A stretch of 64,000 bases of DNA, from positions 39,060-103,059 of the forward strand of contig CAMNQH010000003.1 in NCBI GenBank assembly GCA_946549035.1, in the 5' to 3' direction. This document shows positions 27,882-36,749 of this stretch, piece after piece (the first letter of the stretch is position 1; each line of letters opens with the position of its first letter). This stretch comes from an uncultured Lachnospiraceae bacterium. Lineage in GTDB: Bacteria > Bacillota > Clostridia > Lachnospirales > Lachnospiraceae. A program made the position numbers and the translations under genes. Under the pieces are notes generated by a model. That model had not been told where the DNA came from, ran no database searches, and worked only from the letters and a program-made list of their open reading frames with translations.

Positions 27882-28292
27882 ATGGATTTTCAAAAATTAA
27901 TTGACTTTAGGAATCAGTTTCCCGGATTCACCCGGGAGATGGGAATGCAAGTGACAGAGGCCTCCAACGGATATGCCCGGGTGGAAATGAAGCTGGATGA
28001 ACGATGCGGCAATCCCATTGGTTCCGTGCACGGAGGAGTTATTTTTGCCTTGGCGGATACGGCGGGAGGCGTGGCGGCAACCAGCAGAGGAAGCTTTGTC
28101 ACCACGGTTACAGGAAATATTAATTACCTGAATCCGGCCATGTCTGCCAAAATGCTCATTGCCACTGCCAAAGAACTCAAGGCCGGAAAGAATATTCTGG
28201 TTTATGATGTGTCGGTGACAGATGAAAAGGAGCATACAGTTGCAGAAGCCAGGATGACTTACTACAGCCTTCATAAAGAAGTAAAACTGTAA
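27882..28292 (+). CDS. PaaI-type hotdog thioesterase
   Basis: A 136-residue single hotdog-fold protein. GNPIGSVHGGVIFALADTAGG is the family signature (HGG with the following Asp), and the VTVTGNINYLNP-like strand follows. Members hydrolyse acyl-CoA, often aryl or short chain. I chose ATG 27882, with AAGGA ten bases upstream; ATG 27855 is possible. It lies 46 bases upstream of purA with no terminator between, so both may be co-transcribed. Confidence 0.82.
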   Translation: MDFQKLIDFRNQFPGFTREMGMQVTEASNGYARVEMKLDERCGNPIGSVHGGVIFALADTAGGVAATSRGSFVTTVTGNINYLNPAMSAKMLIATAKELKAGKNILVYDVSVTDEKEHTVAEARMTYYSLHKEVKL

Positions 28293-28338
28293 AGACGGCA
28301 TGAAAGAGCATCCATGAAGGCAAAAGGAGGATACAAAA

Positions 28339-29613
28339 ATGGTTAGAGCAGTAGTTGGAGCAAATTGGGGAGATGAAGGAAAAGGCAAGATTACAGACAT
28401 GCTGGCCAAGGAAGCGGACATCATTGTGCGTTTTCAGGGAGGGGCAAACGCTGGCCATACCATTATCAATGATTATGGCAGATTTGCACTCCATACCCTT
28501 CCTTCCGGCGTATTTTATGATCATACCACAAGTATTATTGGAAACGGCGTGGCTTTAAATATCCCGGTGCTGTTTCAAGAGATCCAGTCTGTTGTGGAGC
28601 GGGGGGTGCCAAAGCCTAAGATTTTGGTGTCCGACCGGGCGCAAATGGTAATGTCCTATCATATTTTGATGGATACTTATGAGGAGGAGCGGCTGGCAGG
28701 AAAATCTTTTGGATCCACCAAGTCGGGAATTGCTCCGTTTTATTCTGATAAATATGCCAAAATCGGCTTCCAGGTTAGCGAACTGTTTGACGAGGAGCTG
28801 TTAAAAGAAAAAGTGACCAGGGTCTGCGAGCAGAAAAATGTGTTGCTTGAGCATTTGTACCATAAGCCTCTCTTAAAGCCAGAGGATTTGTTAAAGGAGC
28901 TTTTGGAATATCGCAGAATCGTAGAACCTTATGTGTGCGATACTTCCGCCTATCTATATGAAGCGGTTAAGGCTGGAAAAAATATTTTACTGGAAGGACA
29001 ATTAGGGTCTCTCAAGGATCCGGATCATGGGATTTATCCTATGGTAACTTCCTCTTCTACGTTGGCTGCTTTTGGGGCTATCGGCGCAGGGATTCCGCCA
29101 TATGAAATTAAAAAAATCATTACGGTGTGCAAAGCGTATTCTTCTTCCGTGGGAGGAGGAGCCTTTGTCAGCGAGATATTTGGAGAAGAAGCGGACGAAT
29201 TACGTAAACGTGGAGGAGATAAGGGCGAATTTGGCGCTACTACAGGGCGTCCCAGAAGAATGGGATGGTTTGATTGCGTGGCCAGCCGGTATGGCTGCCG
29301 TATCCAGGGTACTACGGACGTGGCTTTTACGGTGTTGGATGTTTTAGGATATTTGGATGAAATTCCGGTTTGCGTAGGCTATGAGATTGACGGGGAGGTT
29401 ACAAAAGAGTTCCCAACCACTGCCAAATTGGAAAGGGCAAAACCGCTGCTTCAAACGCTGCCGGGCTGGAAGAGCGATATTCGAGGTATCCGAAAGTATG
29501 AAGAGCTGCCCCCGAATTGCCGGAAATACGTTGAATTTGTAGAAGAGCAGTTGGGATTCCCCATTACCATGATTTCCAACGGGCCGGGCAGGGATGATAT
29601 TATTTACCGATAA
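28339..29613 (+). CDS. purA: Adenylosuccinate synthetase
   Basis: A 424-residue GTP-dependent enzyme joining IMP and aspartate in AMP synthesis. It begins VVGANWGDEGKGKITD, the P-loop-like motif with catalytic Asp, and has GGANAGHTI with the catalytic His near residue 41 and TTGRPRRMGW in the GTP/IMP region. Length is normal. AAAGGAGG site six to ten bases before ATG. The following HAD gene starts 26 bases after its stop. Confidence 0.96.
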   Translation: MVRAVVGANWGDEGKGKITDMLAKEADIIVRFQGGANAGHTIINDYGRFALHTLPSGVFYDHTTSIIGNGVALNIPVLFQEIQSVVERGVPKPKILVSDRAQMVMSYHILMDTYEEERLAGKSFGSTKSGIAPFYSDKYAKIGFQVSELFDEELLKEKVTRVCEQKNVLLEHLYHKPLLKPEDLLKELLEYRRIVEPYVCDTSAYLYEAVKAGKNILLEGQLGSLKDPDHGIYPMVTSSSTLAAFGAIGAGIPPYEIKKIITVCKAYSSSVGGGAFVSEIFGEEADELRKRGGDKGEFGATTGRPRRMGWFDCVASRYGCRIQGTTDVAFTVLDVLGYLDEIPVCVGYEIDGEVTKEFPTTAKLERAKPLLQTLPGWKSDIRGIRKYEELPPNCRKYVEFVEEQLGFPITMISNGPGRDDIIYR

Positions 29614-29638
29614 AGGTTTCCAAAAGAAGGGCAAAAGG

Positions 29639-30238
29639 ATGATGAAACATATTATTTTTGATGTAGGCATGGTATTGGCGGATTTTTCCTGGGAGCGGCT
29701 GTTTGGCCGTTTGGGGATACAGGGCAGCGACTTTGAAAGAGTGGCGGACGCCACGGTACGTTCTGCCGTGTGGGGGGATTATGACAGAAGTCTGTTAAAG
29801 GATGAAGAAATTTTAAACAGATTTATAGCCAATGATCCTGAAGAGGAAAAGTATATCCGTCTTTTTTGGGAAAATATAAAAGACAGTATTTCCTGTTTCC
29901 CTTATGCCGATACATGGGTAAAGTCCCTTCGGGAAAAAGGATATGGATGCTATGTCTTATCCAACTATCCTCGTCGTACTTATGAGCTTACCAAAGAAAA
30001 ATTGACCTTTGAAAAGCATATGAACGGCCTGTTGTATTCCTTCCAGGTACAACAAATCAAGCCGGAGCCGGAAATTTTTCAAACGCTTCTGACGCGCTTT
30101 GGCCTTGCTGCCCAAGAGTGCGTATTCATGGACGACAACTTGAAAAATGTGGAGGCTGCCAAGAAGCTGGGGATTCATGCCATTCTTTTTACCACGAAAG
30201 AAGAAGCAAGCCAAAAGCTTTGCGGGCTGGGTGTGTAG
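29639..30238 (+). CDS. HAD superfamily hydrolase (subfamily IA, YihX-like)
   Basis: A 199-residue phosphatase. The nucleophile motif appears as IIFDVGMVLADF (DxGxV form), motif II as VLSNYPRRTYE, motif III lysine in IKPEPEIFQ and motif IV as FMDDNLKNVEAA. The FDVGMVL form is typical of the YihX sugar-phosphatase branch. Start is at the ATGATG of 29639/29642 after AGAAGGG. It follows purA closely. Substrate unknown. Confidence 0.82.
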   Translation: MMKHIIFDVGMVLADFSWERLFGRLGIQGSDFERVADATVRSAVWGDYDRSLLKDEEILNRFIANDPEEEKYIRLFWENIKDSISCFPYADTWVKSLREKGYGCYVLSNYPRRTYELTKEKLTFEKHMNGLLYSFQVQQIKPEPEIFQTLLTRFGLAAQECVFMDDNLKNVEAAKKLGIHAILFTTKEEASQKLCGLGV

Positions 30239-30256
30239 CAGAAAGGGGAAATTTCT

Positions 30257-30487
30257 ATGAAACCGGAACACAGTAAAAAAATTGTGGCGCCGGCAATTAT
30301 CGCCGGGATTTTTATCTGTTACTATTTGTGCTTTTTGGTAGTCTGCTTGTGCATACCGGTTCCGACGCCGTTAAAGCTATTGTTTGGGATTATGCCTTTG
30401 GCTTTGATGGGAGTTACCATCTTTGTTTTGGTGGAGCGGATTCAGGAAATTATCAGTGGCGAGGAAGACGATTTGAGCCAATATTAA
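30257..30487 (+). CDS. Small two-span membrane protein of unknown function
   Basis: 76 residues with two hydrophobic segments (IVAPAIIAGIFICYYLCFL and LLFGIMPLALMGVTIFVL), a basic N-terminus and an acidic tail (SGEEDDLSQY). GAAAGGGG precedes the start. It is in the same direction and closely spaced between the HAD gene and the pyruvate-kinase-like gene, so it is probably expressed. I do not recognise the family. Confidence 0.6.
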   Translation: MKPEHSKKIVAPAIIAGIFICYYLCFLVVCLCIPVPTPLKLLFGIMPLALMGVTIFVLVERIQEIISGEEDDLSQY

Positions 30488-30522
30488 ATACTTTTGAAAC
30501 AAATAAGGAGGCGTCGTAAGGG

Positions 30523-31551
30523 GTGGAACATATAGATTGTTACGGCACGTTAGGGCCGGCCTGTCAGAGCCGGGAGGTTTTGGAAGAAATGTTTCGGCAG
30601 GGAATGACTGGGGTGCGGTTGAATCTCTCTCATACCTCTTTGCATCAATGCGGCCCCTGGCTGGAGAATTTTCAAGCCGGGGCGTCTGCAGCGGGAGTGA
30701 AGGCGAAGCTGTTAATTGACCTTCAAGGTCCGGAGCTGAGGGTAGGCAATACAAAGCCCTGTCAGCTGCCCACGGGAACATGTGTGACGGTGGGAGAAGA
30801 GGGAGTACTGGCTCCCTTTGAGGTGCTGGGACAGATACGGCCGGGGCAGCAGATTTTACTGGATGACGGGAAGATTCTGCTGGGGGTGGAAGAAGTTTTG
30901 GGCCGCAATGTCCGGTGCCGTGTGCTGCGGGGAGGGCTGTTAAAGCCTAGAAAAAGTCTCGCACTTTTAGGAGCGTCTCTTGACTTGCCTACACTGACAG
31001 AGGGAGATCGCAGGAATCTGGCTGTTGCAAAAAAATTCGGCGTAACAGGCGTTATGCTTCCCTTTGTAAGAAACGATCAGGATCTGAAGAATCTTCGAGA
31101 AGCTCTGGAGGAAGCAGGCGCCGGGGATATACGGATTTTTGCCAAGATTGAAAACAGGGATGGTATAAAGTGCCTTGCCCAGCTTCTTCCTCACGCGGAT
31201 GAAGTCGTGATTGCCCGGGGGGATCTTGGCAATTCCATGCCCTTGTGGGAGCTTCCAGGCGTACAATATCAAGTCGGCGAAATGTGTACAAAAGCAGGCA
31301 AACCGTATATGGTTGTCACCCAGATGCTGGCGTCGATGGAACATACCGCCGTCCCAACCAGGGCGGAGGTATCTGATATTTTTTATGCGGTGCTTCACGG
31401 AGCTTCTTCTGTGATGCTTACGGGGGAAACAGCCGCCGGGGAATATCCAGTGGAAGCAATGCATTATCTGTGCCGGACTGTAGAGGCGGCTTGTATGCAG
31501 CGGCAGCAGAAACAAAAACAGAGCAATGATACGGTACATGAACAGCAGTAA
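30523..31551 (+). CDS. Short pyruvate-kinase-like protein (barrel without C-terminal domain)
   Basis: A 342-residue protein with pyruvate kinase barrel motifs: GPACQS and LNLSHTS at the N-terminus, LIDLQGPELR, catalytic lysine in FAKIENRDGI near residue 208, metal ligand region ARGDLG, QMLASM and the TGETAAGEYP end. The roughly 120-130-residue C-terminal effector domain of normal pyruvate kinases is missing; the gene ends with a Gln/Lys-rich tail. Start is GTG 30523 with AAGGAGG nine bases before. It probably is a second, unregulated or repurposed paralogue, not the main enzyme. Confidence 0.75.
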   Translation: MEHIDCYGTLGPACQSREVLEEMFRQGMTGVRLNLSHTSLHQCGPWLENFQAGASAAGVKAKLLIDLQGPELRVGNTKPCQLPTGTCVTVGEEGVLAPFEVLGQIRPGQQILLDDGKILLGVEEVLGRNVRCRVLRGGLLKPRKSLALLGASLDLPTLTEGDRRNLAVAKKFGVTGVMLPFVRNDQDLKNLREALEEAGAGDIRIFAKIENRDGIKCLAQLLPHADEVVIARGDLGNSMPLWELPGVQYQVGEMCTKAGKPYMVVTQMLASMEHTAVPTRAEVSDIFYAVLHGASSVMLTGETAAGEYPVEAMHYLCRTVEAACMQRQQKQKQSNDTVHEQQ

Positions 31552-31568
31552 AAGGAGGAGAAAGAAGA

Positions 31569-31880
31569 ATGATTATTGTAAACACAGATTATATCAATGG
31601 AAAAGAACTGGAGATGTTAGGCTTAGTTAAGGGAAGCACGATTCAAAGTAAAAATATTGGCCGTGACATTACCCAGGGGTTTAAAACCCTTGTAGGCGGG
31701 GAATTAAAAGCATATACCCAGATGATGGATGAGGCCCGCGCTTTAGCTACTAAGCGTATGATAGAAGAGGCTCAGAAGCTGGGAGCCGACGCTGTGGTAA
31801 ATGTCCGCTATAGTTCTGCGGCTGTGATGCAGGGAGCAGCGGAGATTATGGCTTATGGAACGGCTGTGAAGTTCATCTAG
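31569..31880 (+). CDS. YbjQ/UPF0145 family protein
   Basis: A 103-residue protein with the UPF0145 pattern: strand GLVKGSTIQSKNIGRD, GGELKAYTQMMDEARALA helix and the GADAVVNVRYSS end strand. The fold is known as a pentameric heavy-metal-binding-like domain; cellular function is unsettled. AAGGAGGAG precedes ATG 31569, 17 bases after the pyruvate-kinase-like stop, so co-transcribed. A terminator follows. Confidence 0.85.
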   Translation: MIIVNTDYINGKELEMLGLVKGSTIQSKNIGRDITQGFKTLVGGELKAYTQMMDEARALATKRMIEEAQKLGADAVVNVRYSSAAVMQGAAEIMAYGTAVKFI

Positions 31881-31893
31881 TGAATTATATGAA

Positions 31894-31932
31894 AAGGCGC
31901 CCAGTCTCTTGGAGATTAGGCGCCTTGTTTTG
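31894..31932 (+). terminator. Rho-independent terminator
   Basis: AAGGCGCC (31894-31901) pairs with GGCGCCTT (31919-31926), with extra inner pairing, followed by GTTTT. It ends the group 28339-31880 or its 3' part. Confidence 0.75.
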
Positions 31933-31959
31933 ACCTCGTGCTTTCTGCTGGTTCAATTA

Positions 31960-32832
31960 TTAACGATATTCTCCCATGTAAAATAAAGCCATGGTTCCGG
32001 GCCCGGAGTGGGCGCCTATGGTTGGCCCCACATAGTTGATAAGAAAACTCTCGATGCCAAAGCGTTGTTTGATTAAACCTGCCACAAATTTAGCGTCTTC
32101 TTCACTGTCTCCATGGCTGATAAAAACAATATCATTTTGATTCCGGTAGGAGCCCATTTGTTTTTCCATACTATCCACCAGAGCAATCAATGATTTTTTA
32201 CGGCCGCGAACCTTGGATAAAGGAATCAAATGACCTTGATCGTCTACGTGAAGAATAGGCTTTAAATTAATCATGGTGCCGATGACGGCGGCTGTTTTGG
32301 AAACACGTCCCCCTCTATGCAGATGAAATAAATCATCCACGGTAAAATTATGGACCAAATGGAGCTTATTTTCTTCCAGCCATTTGGCATTTTCCTCCAA
32401 GCTCATACCTTTTTTCTGATTTTCCAGGGCTTTATGTACCAAAAGCCCTTCTCCCAAAGATGCACAGAGAGAATCTATTACGATTACCTGATGCTTTTCG
32501 TATTCCTCCGCCAGCTCCTGGGCTCCGATTCTTGCGCTGTTACAGCTTCCGCTCAGACCAGAAGAAAAGGCTATATGCAGGATATCGCTGTCCTTTTGTT
32601 CCATCATGTCAAGAAAAATTTCTTTTGCAGCTTCAGGATTCACCTGGGAAGTAGTAGGCAGGGAGCCATTGCGCATCTTTGCGTAAAATTCTTTGACCGG
32701 AAGTTCGTGAGAGCGGTCATAAGTTTCGCCGTCAATGGTATATGAGAGGGACATAATGCCAAGCCCTCTTTCCTGGATATAAGATTCAGGAAGATCAGCA
32801 GTTGTATCTGTAGTAATGATATAATTTCTCAT
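31960..32832 (-). CDS. DegV family fatty-acid-binding protein
   Basis: A 290-residue protein with the two-domain DegV layout: TTDTTADLPESY at the N-terminus, TSQVNPEAAKEIF near residue 60, FSSGLSGSCNSARI near residue 90 and the C-terminal GPTIGAHSGPGTMALFY. Relatives (FakB) bind a fatty acid for phosphorylation by FakA. AAGGAGG is six bases before ATG. No FakA gene is in the window. Confidence 0.92.
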   Translation of the reverse strand: MRNYIITTDTTADLPESYIQERGLGIMSLSYTIDGETYDRSHELPVKEFYAKMRNGSLPTTSQVNPEAAKEIFLDMMEQKDSDILHIAFSSGLSGSCNSARIGAQELAEEYEKHQVIVIDSLCASLGEGLLVHKALENQKKGMSLEENAKWLEENKLHLVHNFTVDDLFHLHRGGRVSKTAAVIGTMINLKPILHVDDQGHLIPLSKVRGRKKSLIALVDSMEKQMGSYRNQNDIVFISHGDSEEDAKFVAGLIKQRFGIESFLINYVGPTIGAHSGPGTMALFYMGEYR

Positions 32833-32967
32833 AAATTCCTCCTTATAGACAACTTATCGTAAGTATCATAGCATGTTACGGTAAAATGTGCAAATCATAA
32901 AAGGTTTGTTCTCTGGAAACTATTTGTTTTCCACTACATATAATAAAGAAAAATGCTTGGAGGAATT

Positions 32968-33732
32968 ATGGCGATTAGCATTGTATTAGACGCCGGGCAC
33001 GGCGGATATGACAGTGGGGCCAGCTATCAGGGACGAAGGGAAAAAGACGACGTACTGGCCCTGACGTTGGCGGTAGGGGAGAAATTAAAAGAAGCGGGAT
33101 ATGACGTCTATTATACCAGAGAGACAGATGTATATGACTCCCCTTACGAAAAAGCGCAAATGGCAAATGCAACAGGAGCAGATTATTTTGTTTCCTTCCA
33201 TCGCAATTCAAGTCCCAATCCTAATACTTATAACGGCGTACAGACACTGGTATATCAGGAAAATCAAGTGGTAAACGATATTGCAGATGCAGTGAATGAG
33301 CAGTTGGAAGGGGTAGGATTTAAAAACCTGGGGATAGACGAACGGCCGGGACTTGTGGTATTGCGCAGGACCCAGATGCCTGCCGTTTTGGTGGAGGTTG
33401 GTTTTATCAATTCAGATGTTGATAATCAGACCTTTGATCAAAATTATGATCGTATGGTGGACGCTTTGGCTACTGGGATAGAAAAAGGAATTCAGGAGGC
33501 CAGAGGGGAGACAGAGCGGCGTTTTGGCGTACAGGTGGGGCTGTTTCAGTATTTTTCCAATGCACAATATTTGCAGCAGCAGCTTCAGGATATGGGATAT
33601 ACGGTTCAGATTAAAAAAGAAGGCCCCTACTATGCCGTGGTGGTTGGCGTTGAAACAAGTTTAGAGGGGGCCGTAGAGCTTCAGACTACATTACGGGACA
33701 TGGGATACGATACCTTGATTGTCAATCTGTAA
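32968..33732 (+). CDS. N-acetylmuramoyl-L-alanine amidase with SPOR-like C-terminal domain
   Basis: A 254-residue zinc amidase (Amidase_3). Zinc and catalytic residues are visible in LDAGHGGYDSGA, in VSFHRNSS and in LVEVGFINS. Residues about 180-254 (FGVQVGLFQYFSNA to DTLIVNL) look like a SPOR or repeat domain that binds denuded glycan. No signal peptide is visible at either candidate start (ATG 32953 or ATG 32968, the latter with GGAGGA just before), which is unusual for a wall hydrolase. An endolysin-like or mother-cell role is possible, but no phage genes are nearby. Confidence 0.85.
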   Translation: MAISIVLDAGHGGYDSGASYQGRREKDDVLALTLAVGEKLKEAGYDVYYTRETDVYDSPYEKAQMANATGADYFVSFHRNSSPNPNTYNGVQTLVYQENQVVNDIADAVNEQLEGVGFKNLGIDERPGLVVLRRTQMPAVLVEVGFINSDVDNQTFDQNYDRMVDALATGIEKGIQEARGETERRFGVQVGLFQYFSNAQYLQQQLQDMGYTVQIKKEGPYYAVVVGVETSLEGAVELQTTLRDMGYDTLIVNL

Positions 33733-34005
33733 AATAAGAAAATTTCGTGAGAGTGCATGAATTTCGCCCTTCATCGCTCTTGCGAAATCTCGCAGGATTC
33801 ACAAAAATCGAAAAAAAGAGAGAAAGTGCTTTACTTTTTTATAAAAAGCATTTAACATTAGCCTATCTTAGATTTCTATATGACGCATATATAAGATTCT
33901 GATATAACATTCCCCAATTAGAACAAATAAATCGGACAAGCTTTGGCGCACAAGAAAGCGGCGTCTGCGGTTTTCTTTGTGTACCTGTAAGAAAGGAAGA
34001 ACTAT

Positions 34006-34179
34006 ATGGAAGCAAAAGACGTAGTGACGATTGTAGTAGCGGTTGCCTTGGCAGCGGTAATCGGATTTCTTATGATAAAGATGATGCAGGTGTTTATGGC
34101 TTCGGGAGGATTGTTTGAAGGCTTTATCAAAGACATCTATACGGCAATTTATGAGAAAGCCCTGGGGATGATGAAATGA
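34006..34179 (+). CDS. Small 57-residue membrane protein at the head of the Tad-like locus
   Basis: ATG 34006 to TGA 34177-34179 gives 57 residues, MEAKDVVTIVVAVALAAVIG at the N-terminus, then an amphipathic C-terminal half. One membrane segment. GAAAGGAAG lies about eight bases before ATG. The stop overlaps the start of the ATPase gene (ATGA), so it belongs to this operon. No prepilin peptidase site is recognisable. It could be a pilin-like subunit or a membrane adaptor. The 270 bases before it contain a small hairpin but no gene. Confidence 0.65.
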   Translation: MEAKDVVTIVVAVALAAVIGFLMIKMMQVFMASGGLFEGFIKDIYTAIYEKALGMMK

Positions 34180-35252
34180 CAGAAACAATGGAAGAGATGG
34201 ATTTTAAGCTTTCCAGCCGTCATTTTGGGCCTTTATGGAAGTATATCCGCCAGGATGAGATTACGAATGTAGACTGGGACAGCGGGCAGCTTTGGGTGAA
34301 GTATGCCAACCGTACCAGAAAGCGAGTGTATGATCCGGAGATTACGGAGGAATTTATCCATAGGTTTTCTCTGATTGTGGCAAATCATGAGAGCCGGCCC
34401 TTCCACCGCCTGGATTCTATTTTGAGTGCGGAGACGGAGCAGCTTCGGATTACGTTTGTCCATGAGGCTTTTGCCGTATCAGGACGCAGTATGAGTATAC
34501 GAAAATCATTGCCCAGGCTCCGTTTTACGGCAAAAGAAGCTTTGGAATGCGGATATTGTGAAGCAGAAGTGATGCATTTACTGGCAAATTGCGTCCATGG
34601 CGGCTTTAATTTTGTATTTTGCGGAGAGCCGGGCCAGGGAAAGACAGAAGCTGCTAAGTTTTTCAGCAGCTTCATTCCTCCTCATGAGAAAGTGATTACC
34701 GTGGAGGACTTGCGGGAATGGCATTATCATGAGATTCATCCCCAAAACGATTGCATTGAATTTAAGGTTTCTGATTCCAAGGATTATGGAAGGGCCATTG
34801 CGGTAGCCTTGCGCCTGAATCCCAAATGGATAATGATTGCTGAGACCAGATCCCGGGAGGTACGCTACCTGTTGGAAAGCTGGTCCAACGGGGTGAACTG
34901 CATGACCACCCTTCATGTGGATGACGGCAGAAAAATTCCGGACAGGATTTTGAACATGTTAGAGAGCAGGCAGGATGCAGACCGGCTGGTAAACCAGATT
35001 TATTCGGATGTGGGGATAGGAGTATTACTGAAAGAACAGGAGATTCATGAGGATCAGACGGTGCACCAGATTCGCCAAGTATGTCTGTATTACAGAGAGG
35101 AGGAGAAAAACGGATGTATTTTGCTGGTGGAGAATGGGATCCTTCGGGATACAAGGATGCCGGAATTTTTAAGACGTCAGATTCAGGAACGCTGTGGCCG
35201 GACAGATATTTACAGTAATCCACAGGTGAAAAAAATGCTGGAGGAAACGTGA
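34176..35252 (+). CDS. Type II/IV secretion (TadA/CpaF-like) ATPase
   Basis: A 358-residue hexameric secretion ATPase. Walker A is GEPGQGKT near residue 153, the Asp box VITVEDLREW near 176, Walker B-type WIMIAETRSREV near 217 and the His box CMTTLHVDD near 243. The N-terminal part (YIRQDEITNVDWD) is the usual CpaF-type N-domain. It is predicted to drive assembly of a Tad-type pilus or secretion fibre in the membrane. Coupled by four-base overlap to the upstream small gene and by three bases to the next. Confidence 0.85.
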   Translation: MTETMEEMDFKLSSRHFGPLWKYIRQDEITNVDWDSGQLWVKYANRTRKRVYDPEITEEFIHRFSLIVANHESRPFHRLDSILSAETEQLRITFVHEAFAVSGRSMSIRKSLPRLRFTAKEALECGYCEAEVMHLLANCVHGGFNFVFCGEPGQGKTEAAKFFSSFIPPHEKVITVEDLREWHYHEIHPQNDCIEFKVSDSKDYGRAIAVALRLNPKWIMIAETRSREVRYLLESWSNGVNCMTTLHVDDGRKIPDRILNMLESRQDADRLVNQIYSDVGIGVLLKEQEIHEDQTVHQIRQVCLYYREEEKNGCILLVENGILRDTRMPEFLRRQIQERCGRTDIYSNPQVKKMLEET

Positions 35253-36739
35253 TGAGAAGAGGGGTAGTTCTAAAACGAAAAAAAGGAAAAAACAGGAGAC
35301 AGCAGCTGGCTTTGCAGGGTGAAAAATGGGAAAAGAAGGAGGTCTTGATTTGCAACGGTATGGTGCTTCTTTTAGCACTTTTATCAGGAGCAGGCATGGG
35401 ATTAAAACCAGGCTGGCTGATTGCCGCTATAGCTCTTTGTATGCTTCAAGTTCCCAGTCTTTATTTCCATTATAAAAAGGCGCGGCTGGAGCAGAAGCGG
35501 TTTCAAGAAGCCAATGCTTATATGGCTCAGATGGTACAGTCGTTTTCCGGAAGCGGAAAGATTTTAACTGCTTTAAAGGAGACCAGGGAAACTTTCTGGG
35601 GAGGCGTTATGCATCAGACTCTGACCCAGGCGGTATGCCATATTGAACAGTCCTGTGATATGGAGCTGGCGGAAGGGGAGGCTTTGGGATTTATAGAGAA
35701 AGCATACGATTGTGAACGTGTGCGTTTGATGCATGATTTCCTTAAAAAAGCAGAATCCAGGGGCGGAAGCTGTGAATCGGAATTTGGACTGCTAGAAAAT
35801 ATTCGCAGGCTATGGGAAAAGAATGCCCTGCGTTATCAAAATACGGTTCGGCTCGCACGAAACCTGGTAGCCTTTGAATATTTATTATTGATGGCGGTCT
35901 GCATGTTTATGCTTCGGCAATTTCCCAGGGAACTGACGATTCTGGAGCTTCCTTTTGTACAGGGATTGAATGCATTTTTGGTAGTGTGCTTTTTTCTAGT
36001 GTATAGGCGAATGGATAAAAAATGCTCGAAAAGCATGTTGAGGGATACCAGGCGCATGGACGAACTGGGGGCGAAGGCCAAGCTCACTTACATCAGAAGG
36101 TTTTGCGGAAAACAGGCTTTTCTCACACAACTTCCCTATGCTTTGACTCTGCTGGCGCTGCTGCTATTCTGGTGCGTGGCAGCAGGAAATTTTGTGATAT
36201 TTCCGATAGGGCTATTGATAGTTGTTCTTGTATGTTTTGCAGGACATACCCGGTATTATTATACCATGTATATGATTCGCTGGGAAATGAAAAGCGTATT
36301 TCCCGGGTGGCTGTTCGATGTACTTTTATTGACCCAGAGGGAAAATGTGGCCGTTGCCTTGGCAAAATCCATAGAGCGTGCGCCGGCTGTTTTGAAGGAG
36401 GATTTGAAGAAATTAAAATTGGAGCTGGAACAAAGCCCCTTGTCAGCAGATGCATTTTTAGGGTTTTTAGCGGAATACCGCATGCCGGAAGTAGAGGGCA
36501 TTATGAGAAAGCTCTATGCATTAAATTGCGGGAAAGGAGCCTGCAAAGAAGTGATGAATCAGATGATTCATATGAATATGACAATGCTTGCGGATGCAGA
36601 CGCCCAAAGGCTGAAATGGAAAGGAGATTTGTTTTCTTTGTATTACATGCTTCCCACGGTTCCTGTTATGGTATGTATGGCCGGGTATGGAGCAGCGCTG
36701 ATGGTAGTGATTTTCAGAAATATTCTAACAATGATTTAG
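35252..36739 (+). CDS. TadB/TadC-like double T2SSF membrane protein
   Basis: About 495 residues. Two blocks each with the T2SSF pattern: residues about 30-255 (two spans, helical cytosolic part with QMVQSFSGSGKILTALKE, then two more spans) and residues about 290-495 (spans, helical part with KSIERAPAVLKEDLKKLKLE and a final span pair). TadB and TadC are normally separate proteins of about 300 residues; here they seem joined. Start ATG 35252 follows GGAGG seven bases upstream; GTG 35249 is the alternative. Predicted platform for the upstream ATPase. Homology is inferred from topology and gene order, not from a strong motif. Confidence 0.6.
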   Translation: MRRGVVLKRKKGKNRRQQLALQGEKWEKKEVLICNGMVLLLALLSGAGMGLKPGWLIAAIALCMLQVPSLYFHYKKARLEQKRFQEANAYMAQMVQSFSGSGKILTALKETRETFWGGVMHQTLTQAVCHIEQSCDMELAEGEALGFIEKAYDCERVRLMHDFLKKAESRGGSCESEFGLLENIRRLWEKNALRYQNTVRLARNLVAFEYLLLMAVCMFMLRQFPRELTILELPFVQGLNAFLVVCFFLVYRRMDKKCSKSMLRDTRRMDELGAKAKLTYIRRFCGKQAFLTQLPYALTLLALLLFWCVAAGNFVIFPIGLLIVVLVCFAGHTRYYYTMYMIRWEMKSVFPGWLFDVLLLTQRENVAVALAKSIERAPAVLKEDLKKLKLELEQSPLSADAFLGFLAEYRMPEVEGIMRKLYALNCGKGACKEVMNQMIHMNMTMLADADAQRLKWKGDLFSLYYMLPTVPVMVCMAGYGAALMVVIFRNILTMI

Positions 36740-36749
36740 AGGAGGATGT

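Noticed and set aside
33733..34005. Cyclic-di-GMP riboswitch before the Tad-like locus
   Set aside because: Pilus loci in Clostridia may carry one, and there is a small hairpin here, but conserved aptamer blocks could not be matched.
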